Notes under the pieces: generated by a model
Told to the model about the DNA's origin: nothing
Seen by the model: only the letters and a program-made list of their open reading frames with translations
Databases searched by the model: none
Assembly: GCF_000378625.1 (NCBI RefSeq)
Contig: NZ_KB905173.1
Coordinates: forward strand, 62,001 to 126,000
Source of the DNA: Colwellia piezophila ATCC BAA-637
GTDB lineage: Bacteria; Pseudomonadota; Gammaproteobacteria; Enterobacterales; Alteromonadaceae
Direction: 5' to 3'
Length of the DNA stretch: 64,000 bases
Shown: one piece after another, positions 45,545 through 55,306 of the stretch
Layout of the letters: each line of letters opens with the position of its first letter
Position numbering within the stretch: the stretch's first letter is position 1
Program-made: the position numbers and the translations under genes

Positions 45545-47641
45545 ATGATGCTATTTAATCAAATAAAAAACTATAAAAGTTTCACTGCTATTAATGAACT
45601 ATGGCTTACGGCAATATTTTTGTTATCTACTTTACTACTGTCATTTTCTGTAAGTGCGGCTGATAGTCTTGCTTCGTCAAATAAAAATGAGTTAGTTGCT
45701 ATCTCATATAACACTATTCAAAACGACCAAATAACTTTAGTTTTTAGTTTTTCTGAAAACATTACCGCCTTACCCGAGGTTAAAACATCAATGACTCCTG
45801 CTTATGTTGAAGTGATTTTTGATGCTAATGCGTTTGGTAACGATATAAAAGAAACGTTAATAAATCATGCCGGTATTAAAAAAATTAGTTTAGATGCTGC
45901 AACAGGCAAAGTGGTTGCGTTAATTCAACTAGAAAAGTTAGCTGTGTTTGATGTAGCCTTAAATAATGATAAAGAATTTTCTATCACCTTTAATTATGGA
46001 AATTCAGCTGAAATTGTCTCAACGTTAAGCCCTGCAGGTGATAACTTCATTAACCGAATAGAATCAATTGACTTTAGACTTAATAGTAACAATGAAGGTC
46101 AAGTTCTTATTTACTTAACAGATAATATGTTGGCTGCGGATGTTAATGATAAATTAGGTAGATTAAATATTGAATTCCATAATACTGAAATCCTTGAAGA
46201 TTTACTCTATAAGCTTGATGTTACAGATTTCGGCACCTTAGTTACAAGCATTGAAACGTTTAAAGAAGGCAGGAATGCTAGGCTTGTTATCGACGTTGAC
46301 GGTGGTTTTATTTTTAGCCAGAAACAAGAAGACAATTTATTTATCTTAACGGTAAAAGCAAAACCTAAAAAAGAACCTACTTATCTTGGTGAAACGGAAG
46401 ACTTTAATGGCCGTAGTATCTCATTAAGTTTTCAAGATATCCCTGTTCGGACTGTTTTACAGATTATTGCGGATTATAATGACTTCAATTTAATCATTAG
46501 TGATACTGTGACCGGTAATATTACGTTGCGTCTCGATGGGGTACCTTGGGATCAAGCCTTAAATATTATTTTGAAGGTTAAAGGTTTAGATAAAAGAATG
46601 CAGGGTAACATCTTAATGGTCGCGCCTAGTGACGAGTTAGCTGCTCGAGAAGCGCAATCATTACAAGCTAAACAGCAAGTCGAAGAGCTCGCCCCCCTAT
46701 ATTCAGAGTATGTTCAAATTAACTATGCCAAAGCTGCTGAGTTTGCTGAGTTAATTAAAAATGAAGATACCAGTATTTTATCTGCTCGCGGTAGTGTCTC
46801 GGTTCATAAACCGACTAACACCTTATTGATTCGCGATACAGCAAAGAGCATCGAAGATATTAAACGTATGGTTTCCATTCTAGATGTGCCAATACGTCAG
46901 GTTGTTATTGAAGCGAGAATGGTAACCGTAAAAGATAACATGCAGGAAGAGCTTGGCATTCGCTGGGGCGTTACCGATACCGATGGTGAAAATACCTTTT
47001 CCGGTAGCTTAGAAGGTGTAGATACTGCCCGTGGTGGCTCGGTTCCTGAACTTAGTGATAGGTTGAATGTCAACTTACCGGTTGCATCGCCTGCAGGTAC
47101 CATTGCTTTTCAAGTGGCTAGACTAGCTAATGGTACAATTTTAGATCTTGAATTATCAGCGCTTGAAAAAGAAAATAAAGGTGAAGTCATTGCAAGCCCG
47201 CGTATTACTACAGCAAATCAAAAAGAAGCCTATATAGAACAAGGTGTGGAGATTCCTTACCAAGAGGCGGCTTCAAGTGGCGCAACAGCGACACAATTTA
47301 AAAAGGCAGTGTTAAGCTTGACAGTTACACCTCACATAACTCCTGATGATAAAATAATTTTGGATCTGGTTGTTACTCAAGACACGGTATCTGAAGTGAA
47401 GAGTGGCTTAGCACCTGCTATTGATACTCAGCGTATCGGCACCCAAGTTCTAGTGAATAACGGCGAAACCATAGTGCTAGGTGGAATTTATCAGCAAGCG
47501 ATTATAAGTACCGTCTCTAAAGTTCCGGTATTGGGCGATATTCCATATTTAGGGTGGTTATTTAGAACGTCAAGCCAGCTAAATGAGAAAAAAGAACTGC
47601 TAATCTTTGTTACGCCAAGAATTGTAACTGAACAATTTTAA
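45545..47641 (+). CDS. pilQ: Type IV pilus secretin PilQ
   Basis: 698 residues with a long signal peptide (cleavage likely after FSVSA, near residue 39). Two AMIN-like peptidoglycan-binding domains (about 45-130 and 165-265) precede the secretin short domain (ISLSFQDIPVRTVLQIIADY), an N1 domain (YVQINYAKAAEFAELI) and the secretin barrel with GEVIASPRITT and VPVLGDIPYLGWLFR. It forms the outer-membrane pore for the pilus. The order pilMNOPQ-aroK-aroB is conserved in gammaproteobacteria. Confidence 0.95.
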   Translation: MMLFNQIKNYKSFTAINELWLTAIFLLSTLLLSFSVSAADSLASSNKNELVAISYNTIQNDQITLVFSFSENITALPEVKTSMTPAYVEVIFDANAFGNDIKETLINHAGIKKISLDAATGKVVALIQLEKLAVFDVALNNDKEFSITFNYGNSAEIVSTLSPAGDNFINRIESIDFRLNSNNEGQVLIYLTDNMLAADVNDKLGRLNIEFHNTEILEDLLYKLDVTDFGTLVTSIETFKEGRNARLVIDVDGGFIFSQKQEDNLFILTVKAKPKKEPTYLGETEDFNGRSISLSFQDIPVRTVLQIIADYNDFNLIISDTVTGNITLRLDGVPWDQALNIILKVKGLDKRMQGNILMVAPSDELAAREAQSLQAKQQVEELAPLYSEYVQINYAKAAEFAELIKNEDTSILSARGSVSVHKPTNTLLIRDTAKSIEDIKRMVSILDVPIRQVVIEARMVTVKDNMQEELGIRWGVTDTDGENTFSGSLEGVDTARGGSVPELSDRLNVNLPVASPAGTIAFQVARLANGTILDLELSALEKENKGEVIASPRITTANQKEAYIEQGVEIPYQEAASSGATATQFKKAVLSLTVTPHITPDDKIILDLVVTQDTVSEVKSGLAPAIDTQRIGTQVLVNNGETIVLGGIYQQAIISTVSKVPVLGDIPYLGWLFRTSSQLNEKKELLIFVTPRIVTEQF

Positions 47642-47883
47642 GGTGAATTGAGGAGTGAAATGCATTTGAATTCGTGTATATACGACATTTTATGTTTATT
47701 TTATTCCTAAAAGGCAGTTTTTAACTAAGTTAGTACTATTGTTGCTTGCATTTTATGGCTAACACTTGCGATAATTACGCCCTTGAATTTCCGAGGGAGA
47801 CCTCTTTTGCGTCAAAAGCTCAATTTCGATGAAATATAAATTTTTGACTGTTCTGTAAACACAACGAGTATTAAGTAAATCTA

Positions 47884-48402
47884 ATGGCAGAAAAACGAAA
47901 TATATTCCTTATAGGCCCTATGGGTGCTGGTAAAAGCACTATCGGTAGAGAAATTGCCGATCGATTACATCTTGAGTTTTTTGACTCTGATCAAGAGATA
48001 GAGCGCCGTACAGGAGCAGACATTGCTTGGGTTTTTGATCTTGAAGGTGAAGAAGGGTTCCGCATAAGAGAAGAAAGTGTGATTGAAGACTTAAGCGAAA
48101 AGCAAGGTATTGTCTTAGCTACAGGTGGTGGTTCTGTTATCAGCACTAATGTTCGGAATCGCTTATCTGCTCGCGGCATTGTTGTTTATCTTGAAACAAC
48201 AATCGACAAGCAAGTTGCCCGAACTCAAAGAGATAGACGACGCCCTCTTCTACAAACATCAGAAGAACCACGCACAGTGTTAGAAAATCTTGCTATTGAA
48301 CGTAATCCTCTTTATGAAGATATCGCCGATATTATCGTACAGACTGATGATCAAAGTGCAAAAGTGGTTGCTCATAAAATTATAGAAAGACTCGACTTTT
48401 AA
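47884..48402 (+). CDS. aroK: Shikimate kinase AroK
   Basis: 172 residues. P-loop [11 protein letters not shown], shikimate-binding [14 protein letters not shown] and VLATGGGSV, lid RDRRRPLL. It phosphorylates shikimate in chorismate synthesis. It has its own 242-base upstream gap after pilQ, so a promoter there is likely, and aroB follows after 33 bases. Confidence 0.95.
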   Translation: MAEKRNIFLIGPMGAGKSTIGREIADRLHLEFFDSDQEIERRTGADIAWVFDLEGEEGFRIREESVIEDLSEKQGIVLATGGGSVISTNVRNRLSARGIVVYLETTIDKQVARTQRDRRRPLLQTSEEPRTVLENLAIERNPLYEDIADIIVQTDDQSAKVVAHKIIERLDF

Positions 48403-48435
48403 AGTAAATCTGCGTGGAATTAGCTAGTACCTCTT

Positions 48436-49500
48436 ATGGCAATACTTAATCTTGATTTAGGCGCACGCAGTTACCCCATTTATATTGATTCAGGTCTGTT
48501 AAATAAAACAGAGCTGCTTTCGTCGCACATACGCGCTAAACGTGTTTGTATTGTCTCAAATGATCTTGTTGCCCCATTATATTTAGAGGCTTTAAAAGCG
48601 AAACTAACAGCTTTCACCGTTGATGAGGTTATTCTGCCTGATGGTGAAGCTGAGAAAAGCTTAGCTAATTTTGATGTCATCATGTCTCATCTATTGACTC
48701 ATGAACATGGTAGAGATACGACATTGATTGCGCTTGGTGGCGGTGTCATTGGTGACATCACTGGCTTTGCCGCTGCATGTTATCAGCGCGGTATTGATTT
48801 CATTCAAATCCCAACAACGCTTCTGTCTCAAGTAGATTCGTCAGTGGGCGGGAAAACTGCCATAAACCATCCTTTAGGGAAAAATATGGTTGGTGCTTTT
48901 CATCAACCTAAAGCCGTTTTCATCGATATTGACAGTTTAAGCACCTTACCTGTACGTGAGTTTAGTGCCGGCATGGCTGAAGTTATTAAGTATGGCATTT
49001 TAGGTGATAAAGATTTTTTTGAATGGCTCGAAGAAAACATCAAAGAGATAAAATCAGGCAATAAACAGCTACTCGCCCAAATGATTGAAAAATGTTGTCA
49101 ATGTAAAGCAGATATTGTCGCGAGCGATGAAACTGAAACAGGTGTTCGTGCATTACTTAATCTCGGTCATACCTTTGGCCATGCTATAGAAGCAGAACAA
49201 GGTTATGGTAACTGGTTACATGGTGAGGCTGTCGCTACTGGCATGGTACTTGCTGCTAAGTTAGCAGTCGCAATGAATTTGCTTGAAGTGTCAGAATTAC
49301 GACGAATAGAACGATTAATAACAGCATTTGATTTACCTATTATTGCTCCAAAGAATATGGGCTTCGCTGAATTTATTCGCCATATGCGTCGAGACAAAAA
49401 GAATATTGCCGGTAAGCTAAGGTTTATCGTACCAACAGCAATAGGGCAGTCTGAAATTCGTGACGATGTCACACAGGATATGCTTCAAGAAATTCTATAA
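48436..49500 (+). CDS. aroB: 3-dehydroquinate synthase AroB
   Basis: 354 residues. NAD-binding [21 protein letters not shown] and [20 protein letters not shown] are diagnostic, and the zinc ligands sit in [12 protein letters not shown] and [12 protein letters not shown]. It makes dehydroquinate from DAHP, the second step to chorismate. It is part of the aroK-aroB-damX-dam operon order seen in E. coli. Confidence 0.95.
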   Translation: MAILNLDLGARSYPIYIDSGLLNKTELLSSHIRAKRVCIVSNDLVAPLYLEALKAKLTAFTVDEVILPDGEAEKSLANFDVIMSHLLTHEHGRDTTLIALGGGVIGDITGFAAACYQRGIDFIQIPTTLLSQVDSSVGGKTAINHPLGKNMVGAFHQPKAVFIDIDSLSTLPVREFSAGMAEVIKYGILGDKDFFEWLEENIKEIKSGNKQLLAQMIEKCCQCKADIVASDETETGVRALLNLGHTFGHAIEAEQGYGNWLHGEAVATGMVLAAKLAVAMNLLEVSELRRIERLITAFDLPIIAPKNMGFAEFIRHMRRDKKNIAGKLRFIVPTAIGQSEIRDDVTQDMLQEIL

Positions 49501-49563
49501 TTATTTTCTACATAAGCCGCGTTGGCTTATTAAGTAGAATATACAGCATAGAAAGGATTAAGC

Positions 49564-51030
49564 ATGTCTGCATTAGCAAACTCTTCATCAAACCTTAAAA
49601 AACCACAATTATTCATAGAAAATAATCTTTTGCAATCAAGTGAAAATTCAGACGTTAGTGTCACGACTCGTATAGCTTATAATTTACGTTTTACTAAGCA
49701 AGCGATATTAATAGTAGCCAGTACCAATGAACAATACACGCGATTAGCTAGCGATTTTCTTGTCAGTCTTTCAGATACTAAACTAGGGGGAAATGCTAAA
49801 CAAATTAATGTTGCGTTTGTCTCTGCTTCAGAACAACTTAACGATATCCAGATACGTTGCCGATTAATAGAGCAACTATTCGTCAATACTCTATTTGATC
49901 CTGAAGAATCATTAGCCGTAAGTATTTTAGACCTTGCTAAGCGGCATGGCGACGTAGTGTCTATCGTTATAGACCATGCACACTCCCTTTCATTACAAGT
50001 TAAGTATGAATTATCTCAATTAGTAAATTTAGCTAAAAAGAATAACTTAACCATCAATGTCGTACTCTTTGGCTTAACAGAAGCGGCTCACCAACTGACT
50101 ATAAATAAAAGCCTATTTAAAAACAAGATGGTGGTGATTGACGCTGAAACTGGGCAAGTTCTCAGTTTAGATGACAAAAAACTAGTCGCTCAGCATCGGA
50201 ATATTTCGGTAACCGCTTTACAAAAATTTGCTCTACTTGCCGCCACACTAATATTGGTGGCCATCCTTATTTGGGGGTATCAGCTAATAAGGTACAATGT
50301 CGATGCTAAACCCCAGAATAATGCTCAAGCATCAATTAACTTAAAAAATGACAGTGATACACCTTTACAGAAAGTTTCTGGTTTACCTAGCTCTACAGAG
50401 AACGTTGTTAGAGCAATGAAAAAGAAAGAGAAACCTTTAAATGCTACTAACGTTGCTAACGGTGCCCCTGTTTTAGCCGCTACAAGTATTGAAATTAATA
50501 ATGCAATTTTAGCCTTTTCGATACATAGTCAAGATATTGTTGAGCCAGCTAACTCCAAAGATGTTCTCAAAGCACTTGAGTTCAGCGAAAATAAGTTCGT
50601 TGCAAAACCGAAGTTTAATAATGAGGGATATGAGGATCAGGATAAAGTTACTGACTTATCTGATAGGGAAGGCTTAATTCAAGAAAATACTGCTGATAAG
50701 ATAGCATTTAATAAAGCTGTAATTTTCGACCCTCATTTTTATTACAATCAAGTTATAGTCCATGAGCAAGGTTATGTAATCCAAGTAGCAGGATTTTCAA
50801 AACCACTCGTTTGGCAGCACTTCATCAAAAACAACCCGAATGAAATATTATATAGCTATCAAAAAAAACTCAATGGGCAGGATTTTATAGTGGTGACATC
50901 AAGGGTTTACTCCAATAAAACCGCGGCTCAAATAGCGATTAAATTAATGCCGGCTAACTTAAGTAAACGTAGACCCTGGCTTAAGGATATTTCTTCAGTA
51001 ATCAAGGAAATTAATACCTTTAAAGGGTAA
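49564..51030 (+). CDS. damX: DamX-like SPOR-domain cell division protein
   Basis: 488 residues. The first 200 resemble the ExeA/AAA-type N-terminus of Alteromonadales DamX: a strand ILIVASTNEQYTRLASDFL where Walker A would lie, but no GKS/T, and a Walker B-like VVSIVIDHAHSLS. One membrane helix follows (about 222-242), then a long low-complexity linker and a C-terminal SPOR domain (about 404-486, VIQVAGFSKPLVWQHFI) that binds denuded septal peptidoglycan. The position between aroB and dam supports damX. ATP binding looks lost. Confidence 0.85.
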   Translation: MSALANSSSNLKKPQLFIENNLLQSSENSDVSVTTRIAYNLRFTKQAILIVASTNEQYTRLASDFLVSLSDTKLGGNAKQINVAFVSASEQLNDIQIRCRLIEQLFVNTLFDPEESLAVSILDLAKRHGDVVSIVIDHAHSLSLQVKYELSQLVNLAKKNNLTINVVLFGLTEAAHQLTINKSLFKNKMVVIDAETGQVLSLDDKKLVAQHRNISVTALQKFALLAATLILVAILIWGYQLIRYNVDAKPQNNAQASINLKNDSDTPLQKVSGLPSSTENVVRAMKKKEKPLNATNVANGAPVLAATSIEINNAILAFSIHSQDIVEPANSKDVLKALEFSENKFVAKPKFNNEGYEDQDKVTDLSDREGLIQENTADKIAFNKAVIFDPHFYYNQVIVHEQGYVIQVAGFSKPLVWQHFIKNNPNEILYSYQKKLNGQDFIVVTSRVYSNKTAAQIAIKLMPANLSKRRPWLKDISSVIKEINTFKG

Positions 51031-51088
51031 TACAAGCTACAATCCGCCTTTAATTTTATTAAGTGAAGTTGCGAGTTTAGTCGGTAGC

Positions 51089-51907
51089 ATGAATAATAAA
51101 CATCGAGCATTTTTGAAGTGGGCTGGCGGGAAATATAGCCTATGTGATGTTATCTCAAAAATACTCCCTAATTCACGACGTCTAATCGAGCCTTTTGTTG
51201 GCGCAGGGTCGGTATTTTTAAACACTGATTATGACGAATATATTCTTAATGATATCAATCAAGATTTAATAAATCTCTATAAGTTTGTCCAAGATAAACC
51301 TGATTGTTTTATCGCTGATGTACGAAAGTTTTTTAATGCTGAGCATAACCAAGCTGAGCGTTATTACCAATTACGTAGTGACTTCAATGCGAGTAAAGAT
51401 CCTTACTTTCGTTCACTGGTGTTTTTGTATATGAATCGCCATGGTTATAATGGTTTATGTCGTTATAACAAAAAAGGTGGCTACAATGTCCCTTTTGGCA
51501 AATATAAACGCCCTTATTTCCCTGAAGTAGAGCTAAACTATTTCGCTGAAAAGTCTCAAAAAGCAACTTTTGTCTGTGAAGGTTACCGGAAAACATTTGA
51601 GCGAGCAGTGAATGGCGATGTTATTTATTGTGATCCACCTTATGTACCACTCAGCAAAACAGCGAGCTTTACCAGTTATGCTGGTAATGGTTTTGGTTTA
51701 GATGACCAAGCTGACCTTGCTAATGCTGCAGAGGAAGTCAGCGAAAGTGGTGCGATATCAGTAGTCATTTCCAATCACGATACTATATGGACGCGTAAAA
51801 TATACGAGCATGCTGCGAAAATAAAGTCGTTCAAGGTCGCTAGAACCATCAGTCAAAGTGCAACAAATCGGAAAAAGGTTGCGGAGTTACTCGCTTTATA
51901 TAAGTAA
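51089..51907 (+). CDS. dam: DNA adenine methyltransferase Dam
   Basis: 272 residues of the D12 class. S-adenosylmethionine motif FLKWAGGKYSLCDVI near the start, LIEPFVGAGSVFLNT, and the catalytic DPPY at 182-185 (VIYCDPPYVPLS). It methylates adenine in GATC and guides mismatch repair and replication control. It follows damX by 58 bases, as in E. coli. No matching restriction enzyme is nearby, so it is the housekeeping Dam. Confidence 0.95.
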   Translation: MNNKHRAFLKWAGGKYSLCDVISKILPNSRRLIEPFVGAGSVFLNTDYDEYILNDINQDLINLYKFVQDKPDCFIADVRKFFNAEHNQAERYYQLRSDFNASKDPYFRSLVFLYMNRHGYNGLCRYNKKGGYNVPFGKYKRPYFPEVELNYFAEKSQKATFVCEGYRKTFERAVNGDVIYCDPPYVPLSKTASFTSYAGNGFGLDDQADLANAAEEVSESGAISVVISNHDTIWTRKIYEHAAKIKSFKVARTISQSATNRKKVAELLALYK

Positions 51908-51931
51908 GTGGTATTGTGCAGTAGCCTTTAG

Positions 51932-52120
51932 CTATGTAGGTATAACTAAACTGACAGTGGTAATTAAAACGCCGATAAAAATAAGTAACATAACAATTCC
52001 AACGATAATAAAATGAAGCAGCTTTCCTTGAGAAAAGTCTCGTTTACTATTCCTTTCACTTTGCACGCCAAAAAATGCCGCAGCCACGCTTTTAAAAGTA
52101 TCCATTAAGTTACTTCTCAT
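51932..52120 (-). CDS. DUF2970 small membrane protein
   Basis: 62 residues: an amphipathic start (LMDTFKSVAAAFFGVQSE), the polar block RNSKRDFSQGK and one membrane helix (about 35-58). FGVQS plus RDF and a single helix is the DUF2970 pattern. The function is unknown. An internal ATG (52105) could be the real start. It lies 13 bases after the small protein gene upstream and faces dam. Confidence 0.78.
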   Translation of the reverse strand: MRSNLMDTFKSVAAAFFGVQSERNSKRDFSQGKLLHFIIVGIVMLLIFIGVLITTVSLVIPT

Positions 52121-52133
52121 AACTAAGGTGACA

Positions 52134-52442
52134 TTAATTAAAGTTATAATTGATTAGCTCGATCAGATCTAAAAAGTGTACATGTGTTGATTTGGTGTCA
52201 CCGGATAACCAAGAGAGCCAATTATTATTTGACTGGTGATTTCCCCGACAAGGATGGTTCACATGGTTCATTGGCAGCTTAGACTCAAGGGTCATACATG
52301 AGCTCAGTAGTTGTATGTGAACGTTTTTCTGCTCAGTATATTTAGTGACACAAATCAATGTAATGAAAGTAAAAGTGAGGGTGAAAATCAATGCCTTAAG
52401 CTTTGATAAAATAGTGGCTGTCATCATCCGTTTTGACATCAT
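52134..52442 (-). CDS. Hypothetical small exported or anchored protein
   Basis: 102 residues, not recognised. A basic start (MMSKRMMTATILSKLK) leads into a hydrophobic helix (about 17-34), a signal peptide or anchor. The rest is polar with several His and two Cys, and ends WLSWLSGDTKSTHVHFLDLIELINY. It is followed closely by the DUF2970 gene on the same strand, and a terminator separates it from the TorF-type gene, so the two small genes probably form a unit. The coding status is likely but not certain. Confidence 0.5.
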   Translation of the reverse strand: MMSKRMMTATILSKLKALIFTLTFTFITLICVTKYTEQKNVHIQLLSSCMTLESKLPMNHVNHPCRGNHQSNNNWLSWLSGDTKSTHVHFLDLIELINYNFN

Positions 52443-52462
52443 ATTTAAACTATTATTGAAAA

Positions 52463-52497
52463 AGAGGTGAACCAGTATAAACTATGTTCACCCCTCT
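52463..52497 (-). terminator. Terminator of the TorF-type porin gene
   Basis: Stem AGAGGTGAAC paired with GTTCACCCCTCT (two-base bulge), followed on the reverse strand by TTTTTC. It lies 50 bases after the porin stop. Confidence 0.6.
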
Positions 52498-52547
52498 GTC
52501 ATTGCTTGTTTTTTAAACTGTTTATCAAGGCCGTCAGTTATAAAGGC

Positions 52548-53207
52548 TTATAGGTCAATATCAACAGAGTAAGAAACGTAGAATTTCATATCATCACTAC
52601 TGCCACCATCATCGTAATCAGTTTTTGAAACACCGAAAGTGAAATTATCTTTGCTTATTGAAACCCCAAAGTCAGTTGAGTCAGTCGAGAAATCACCACT
52701 GTAATTACCAACGTGAAAATTAACTTCAGCTTCATTACCAAGGGCTAAAGCATAATCGGCATTAACGTAGACAGAATCACCCGCATCAATATTATCAGGA
52801 GCAGCAGAGGTTAATACAGCAACTCCTACCGTTAGGCCAGTAAAAGTGAAACTACCGTAGATTTCAGAAAAATCTGCATCATCAGCATCCGGGTAAGCAT
52901 AGTAAATAAAACCAACATCATATGACATGTTCTCATTGATATCAGCACCAAAACCACCGTACAAATCTAATTCTGTACCACCCCATGCATTTGATACCCA
53001 GGTGCCGGCATAAAAACCTGAATTATTAGCATAATCAATACCACCAGAAACGGCAGCATCGCCACCTGTTTGCTCAAGACCACGCCATAAGTAATTAGAG
53101 GTAGCAGCTACGTTAGCTGATAAGCCTTCTGTAGCTGATGCTTGAAAAGAAATGCCTGAACTAGCAAATAATGATGCTAGAGCGATAGTTGTTATTGCTT
53201 TTTTCAT
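52548..53207 (-). CDS. TorF family putative porin
   Basis: 219 residues with a signal peptide (cleavage likely after FQASA, residue 25). The mature part starts EGLSANVAATSNYLWRGLEQT, the marker of the TorF/Gcw_chp family, and alternates beta strands such as GFYAGTWVSNAWGGTELDLYGG, FTFGVSKTDYD and MKFYVSYSVDIDL with a terminal aromatic-containing strand. It is very acidic, as in marine outer-membrane barrels. It is probably a small outer-membrane channel; the substrate is unknown. Confidence 0.85.
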   Translation of the reverse strand: MKKAITTIALASLFASSGISFQASATEGLSANVAATSNYLWRGLEQTGGDAAVSGGIDYANNSGFYAGTWVSNAWGGTELDLYGGFGADINENMSYDVGFIYYAYPDADDADFSEIYGSFTFTGLTVGVAVLTSAAPDNIDAGDSVYVNADYALALGNEAEVNFHVGNYSGDFSTDSTDFGVSISKDNFTFGVSKTDYDDGGSSDDMKFYVSYSVDIDL

Positions 53208-53521
53208 AATAAGTCTCGTTATTAGTTGTTATAATTATTGTCTGTTAATGGCAATGCAATCTTGATGCCTGTATCGATAACGTTAGGTGATATTTTTAGG
53301 TTTATACTTTAATGCTTAATAATCAGTAGATTAGTTGAGTCTGTTTGTTTTTGCAAAGTTAACTTGTGCTTAGTTTAGTTGTGGTATGAACAAAAATAGT
53401 GCGTTTAAAATTTAAATGTTCAAAATAAGTGCATTAGCTTGGTATGAGACCTAAGTGTGGAACTCGCATTTTTAACTAGCATGGGTATAATAGCGGCATA
53501 TTTTTTTAGGATATTATCCCT
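53208..53521. other. 314-base divergent gap between the porin gene and rpe
   Basis: No gene is seen. TATAAT at 53486-53491 is a good -10 element for rpe, about 30 bases before the start; the -35 is poor. The rest is AT-rich without clear hairpins and must hold the porin promoter. Confidence 0.5.
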
Positions 53522-54196
53522 ATGTCACCATTTTTAATTGCTCCTTCTATTTTATCTGCCGATTTTGCTCGCTTAGGTGATGATGTTGCTAAGGTCTTAA
53601 CGGCAGGCGCCGATGTTGTACACTTTGATGTGATGGACAATCACTTTGTGCCTAACTTAACTTTTGGCCCGATGATTTGTAAGTCATTACGTGATTATGG
53701 TATTACCGCGCCAATTGATGTGCATTTAATGGTTAAAAACGTTGATACACTCATACCTGGTTTTGCAAAAGCAGGGGCTGATATCATCACTTTTCACCCT
53801 GAAGCCAGTGATCATATCGACAGAAGTTTGCAACTCATTAAAGACCATGGTTGTAAAGCAGGGTTGGTACTCAACCCTGCGACACCTTTGCATTGTTTAG
53901 ATTTTGTTATGGATAAGCTTGATGTCATTTTATTAATGTCTGTAAACCCAGGCTTTGGTGGCCAATCTTTTATTCCAACGACTTTAGACAAATTACGCTT
54001 GGTAAAAGAAAAAATCAACCAAAGTGGCTATGACATTCGTTTACAAGTTGATGGTGGCGTTAAAGCCAATAATATTGCCGAAATAGCCCAAGCCGGTGCG
54101 GATATGTTTGTTGCAGGCTCTGCAATATTTTCGCAAGCGGATTATAAAGTGGCAATCGATGAGATGCGTGCAGAATTAGCCAAAGTCACTCAGTAA
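53522..54196 (+). CDS. rpe: Ribulose-phosphate 3-epimerase Rpe
   Basis: 224 residues, TIM barrel. [32 protein letters not shown] and [14 protein letters not shown] are the family signatures. It interconverts ribulose and xylulose 5-phosphate in the pentose phosphate pathway. In E. coli the order is dam-rpe-gph-trpS; here trpS follows directly after 46 bases, and the dam-rpe link is interrupted by three reverse-strand genes. Confidence 0.96.
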   Translation: MSPFLIAPSILSADFARLGDDVAKVLTAGADVVHFDVMDNHFVPNLTFGPMICKSLRDYGITAPIDVHLMVKNVDTLIPGFAKAGADIITFHPEASDHIDRSLQLIKDHGCKAGLVLNPATPLHCLDFVMDKLDVILLMSVNPGFGGQSFIPTTLDKLRLVKEKINQSGYDIRLQVDGGVKANNIAEIAQAGADMFVAGSAIFSQADYKVAIDEMRAELAKVTQ

Positions 54197-54242
54197 ATAA
54201 AGTCCGGTAAGCAAACAATTAAGTATTTTAAAGGTAACGAAA

Positions 54243-55250
54243 ATGACAAGTAAACCTATTGTATTAAGTGGCTGTCAGCCGTCAGGCGAGTTAACTATTG
54301 GTAATTATTTAGGCGCATTAAAACAATGGGTTAATATGCAGTCAACCCACGAATGTTACTATATGCTGGTCGATCAGCATGCTATTACCGTTCGCCCTAA
54401 ACCTGCAGACTTACGCAAGGCAACCTTAGATGGTTTGGCGCTGTATTTAGCCTGTGGTGTTGACCCCGAGCAAAGTACTATTTTTATTCAATCTCATGTG
54501 CCTGAACATGCCCAATTGAGCTGGGTATTAAATTGTTATACGCAAATGGGCGAATTAAACCGCATGACGCAGTATAAAGATAAGTCACAAAAATCTGAAG
54601 CAAATATGAATTCAGGTTTATTCACTTATCCGGTATTAATGGCGGCGGATATTCTACTTTACGGTGCTAACCGTGTGCCTGTTGGTGATGATCAAAAGCA
54701 GCACTTAGAGTTAGCACGAGATATTGCCACGCGCTTTAATAACCTTTATGGTAATATTTTTACCATACCTGAGCCTTTCATTCCGGAGCATGGTGCGCGA
54801 GTAATGAGCTTACTTGAGCCAACCAAAAAAATGTCTAAGTCTGATAATAACCCAGGTAACTTTATTGGTTTATTAGAAGATCCTAAGAAGATTGCCAAGA
54901 AAATAAAGCGCGCAGTTACTGACTCAGACGAGCAAGCACGAATCTATTTTGATATCGAAGAAAAGCCAGGTGTGTCCAACTTATTATCATTATTATCTTG
55001 TGCTACAGGGCAAAGCATTGCCGACTTAGTACCCGCTTACGAAGATAAAATGTATGGTCATTTAAAAGGCGATGTTGCTGATGCCGTTGTGGCATTACTC
55101 GAGCCAATTCAAACTAAATATTACCAGTACAGAGAAGACCAAACCTTTTTAGAGCAAGTTATGCGTAGTGGTGCTGACAAAGCCTCAGCACGTGCGAGTA
55201 AAGTACTTAGCTCTGTATATGATGCGGTAGGCTTTATTGCTCGCCCATAG
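54243..55250 (+). CDS. trpS: Tryptophanyl-tRNA synthetase TrpS
   Basis: 335 residues, class I synthetase. [18 protein letters not shown] carries the HIGH-equivalent TIGN, and KKMSKSDNN the KMSKS loop; [13 protein letters not shown] is the tryptophan-site motif. It charges tRNA-Trp. Likely co-transcribed with rpe. A strong bidirectional terminator follows. Confidence 0.96.
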   Translation: MTSKPIVLSGCQPSGELTIGNYLGALKQWVNMQSTHECYYMLVDQHAITVRPKPADLRKATLDGLALYLACGVDPEQSTIFIQSHVPEHAQLSWVLNCYTQMGELNRMTQYKDKSQKSEANMNSGLFTYPVLMAADILLYGANRVPVGDDQKQHLELARDIATRFNNLYGNIFTIPEPFIPEHGARVMSLLEPTKKMSKSDNNPGNFIGLLEDPKKIAKKIKRAVTDSDEQARIYFDIEEKPGVSNLLSLLSCATGQSIADLVPAYEDKMYGHLKGDVADAVVALLEPIQTKYYQYREDQTFLEQVMRSGADKASARASKVLSSVYDAVGFIARP

Positions 55251-55266
55251 TAATTTTTATAATTTT

Positions 55267-55301
55267 AAAAGGCTTATTTCCTCAGGAAATAAGCCTTTTT
55301 T
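55267..55301. terminator. Bidirectional terminator between trpS and the FHA gene
   Basis: Fourteen-bp stem AAAAGGCTTATTTC/GAAATAAGCCTTTT (55267-55280 with 55286-55299), loop CTCAG, T run after. The A run allows it to serve both converging genes. Confidence 0.88.
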
Positions 55302-55306
55302 ATGCG

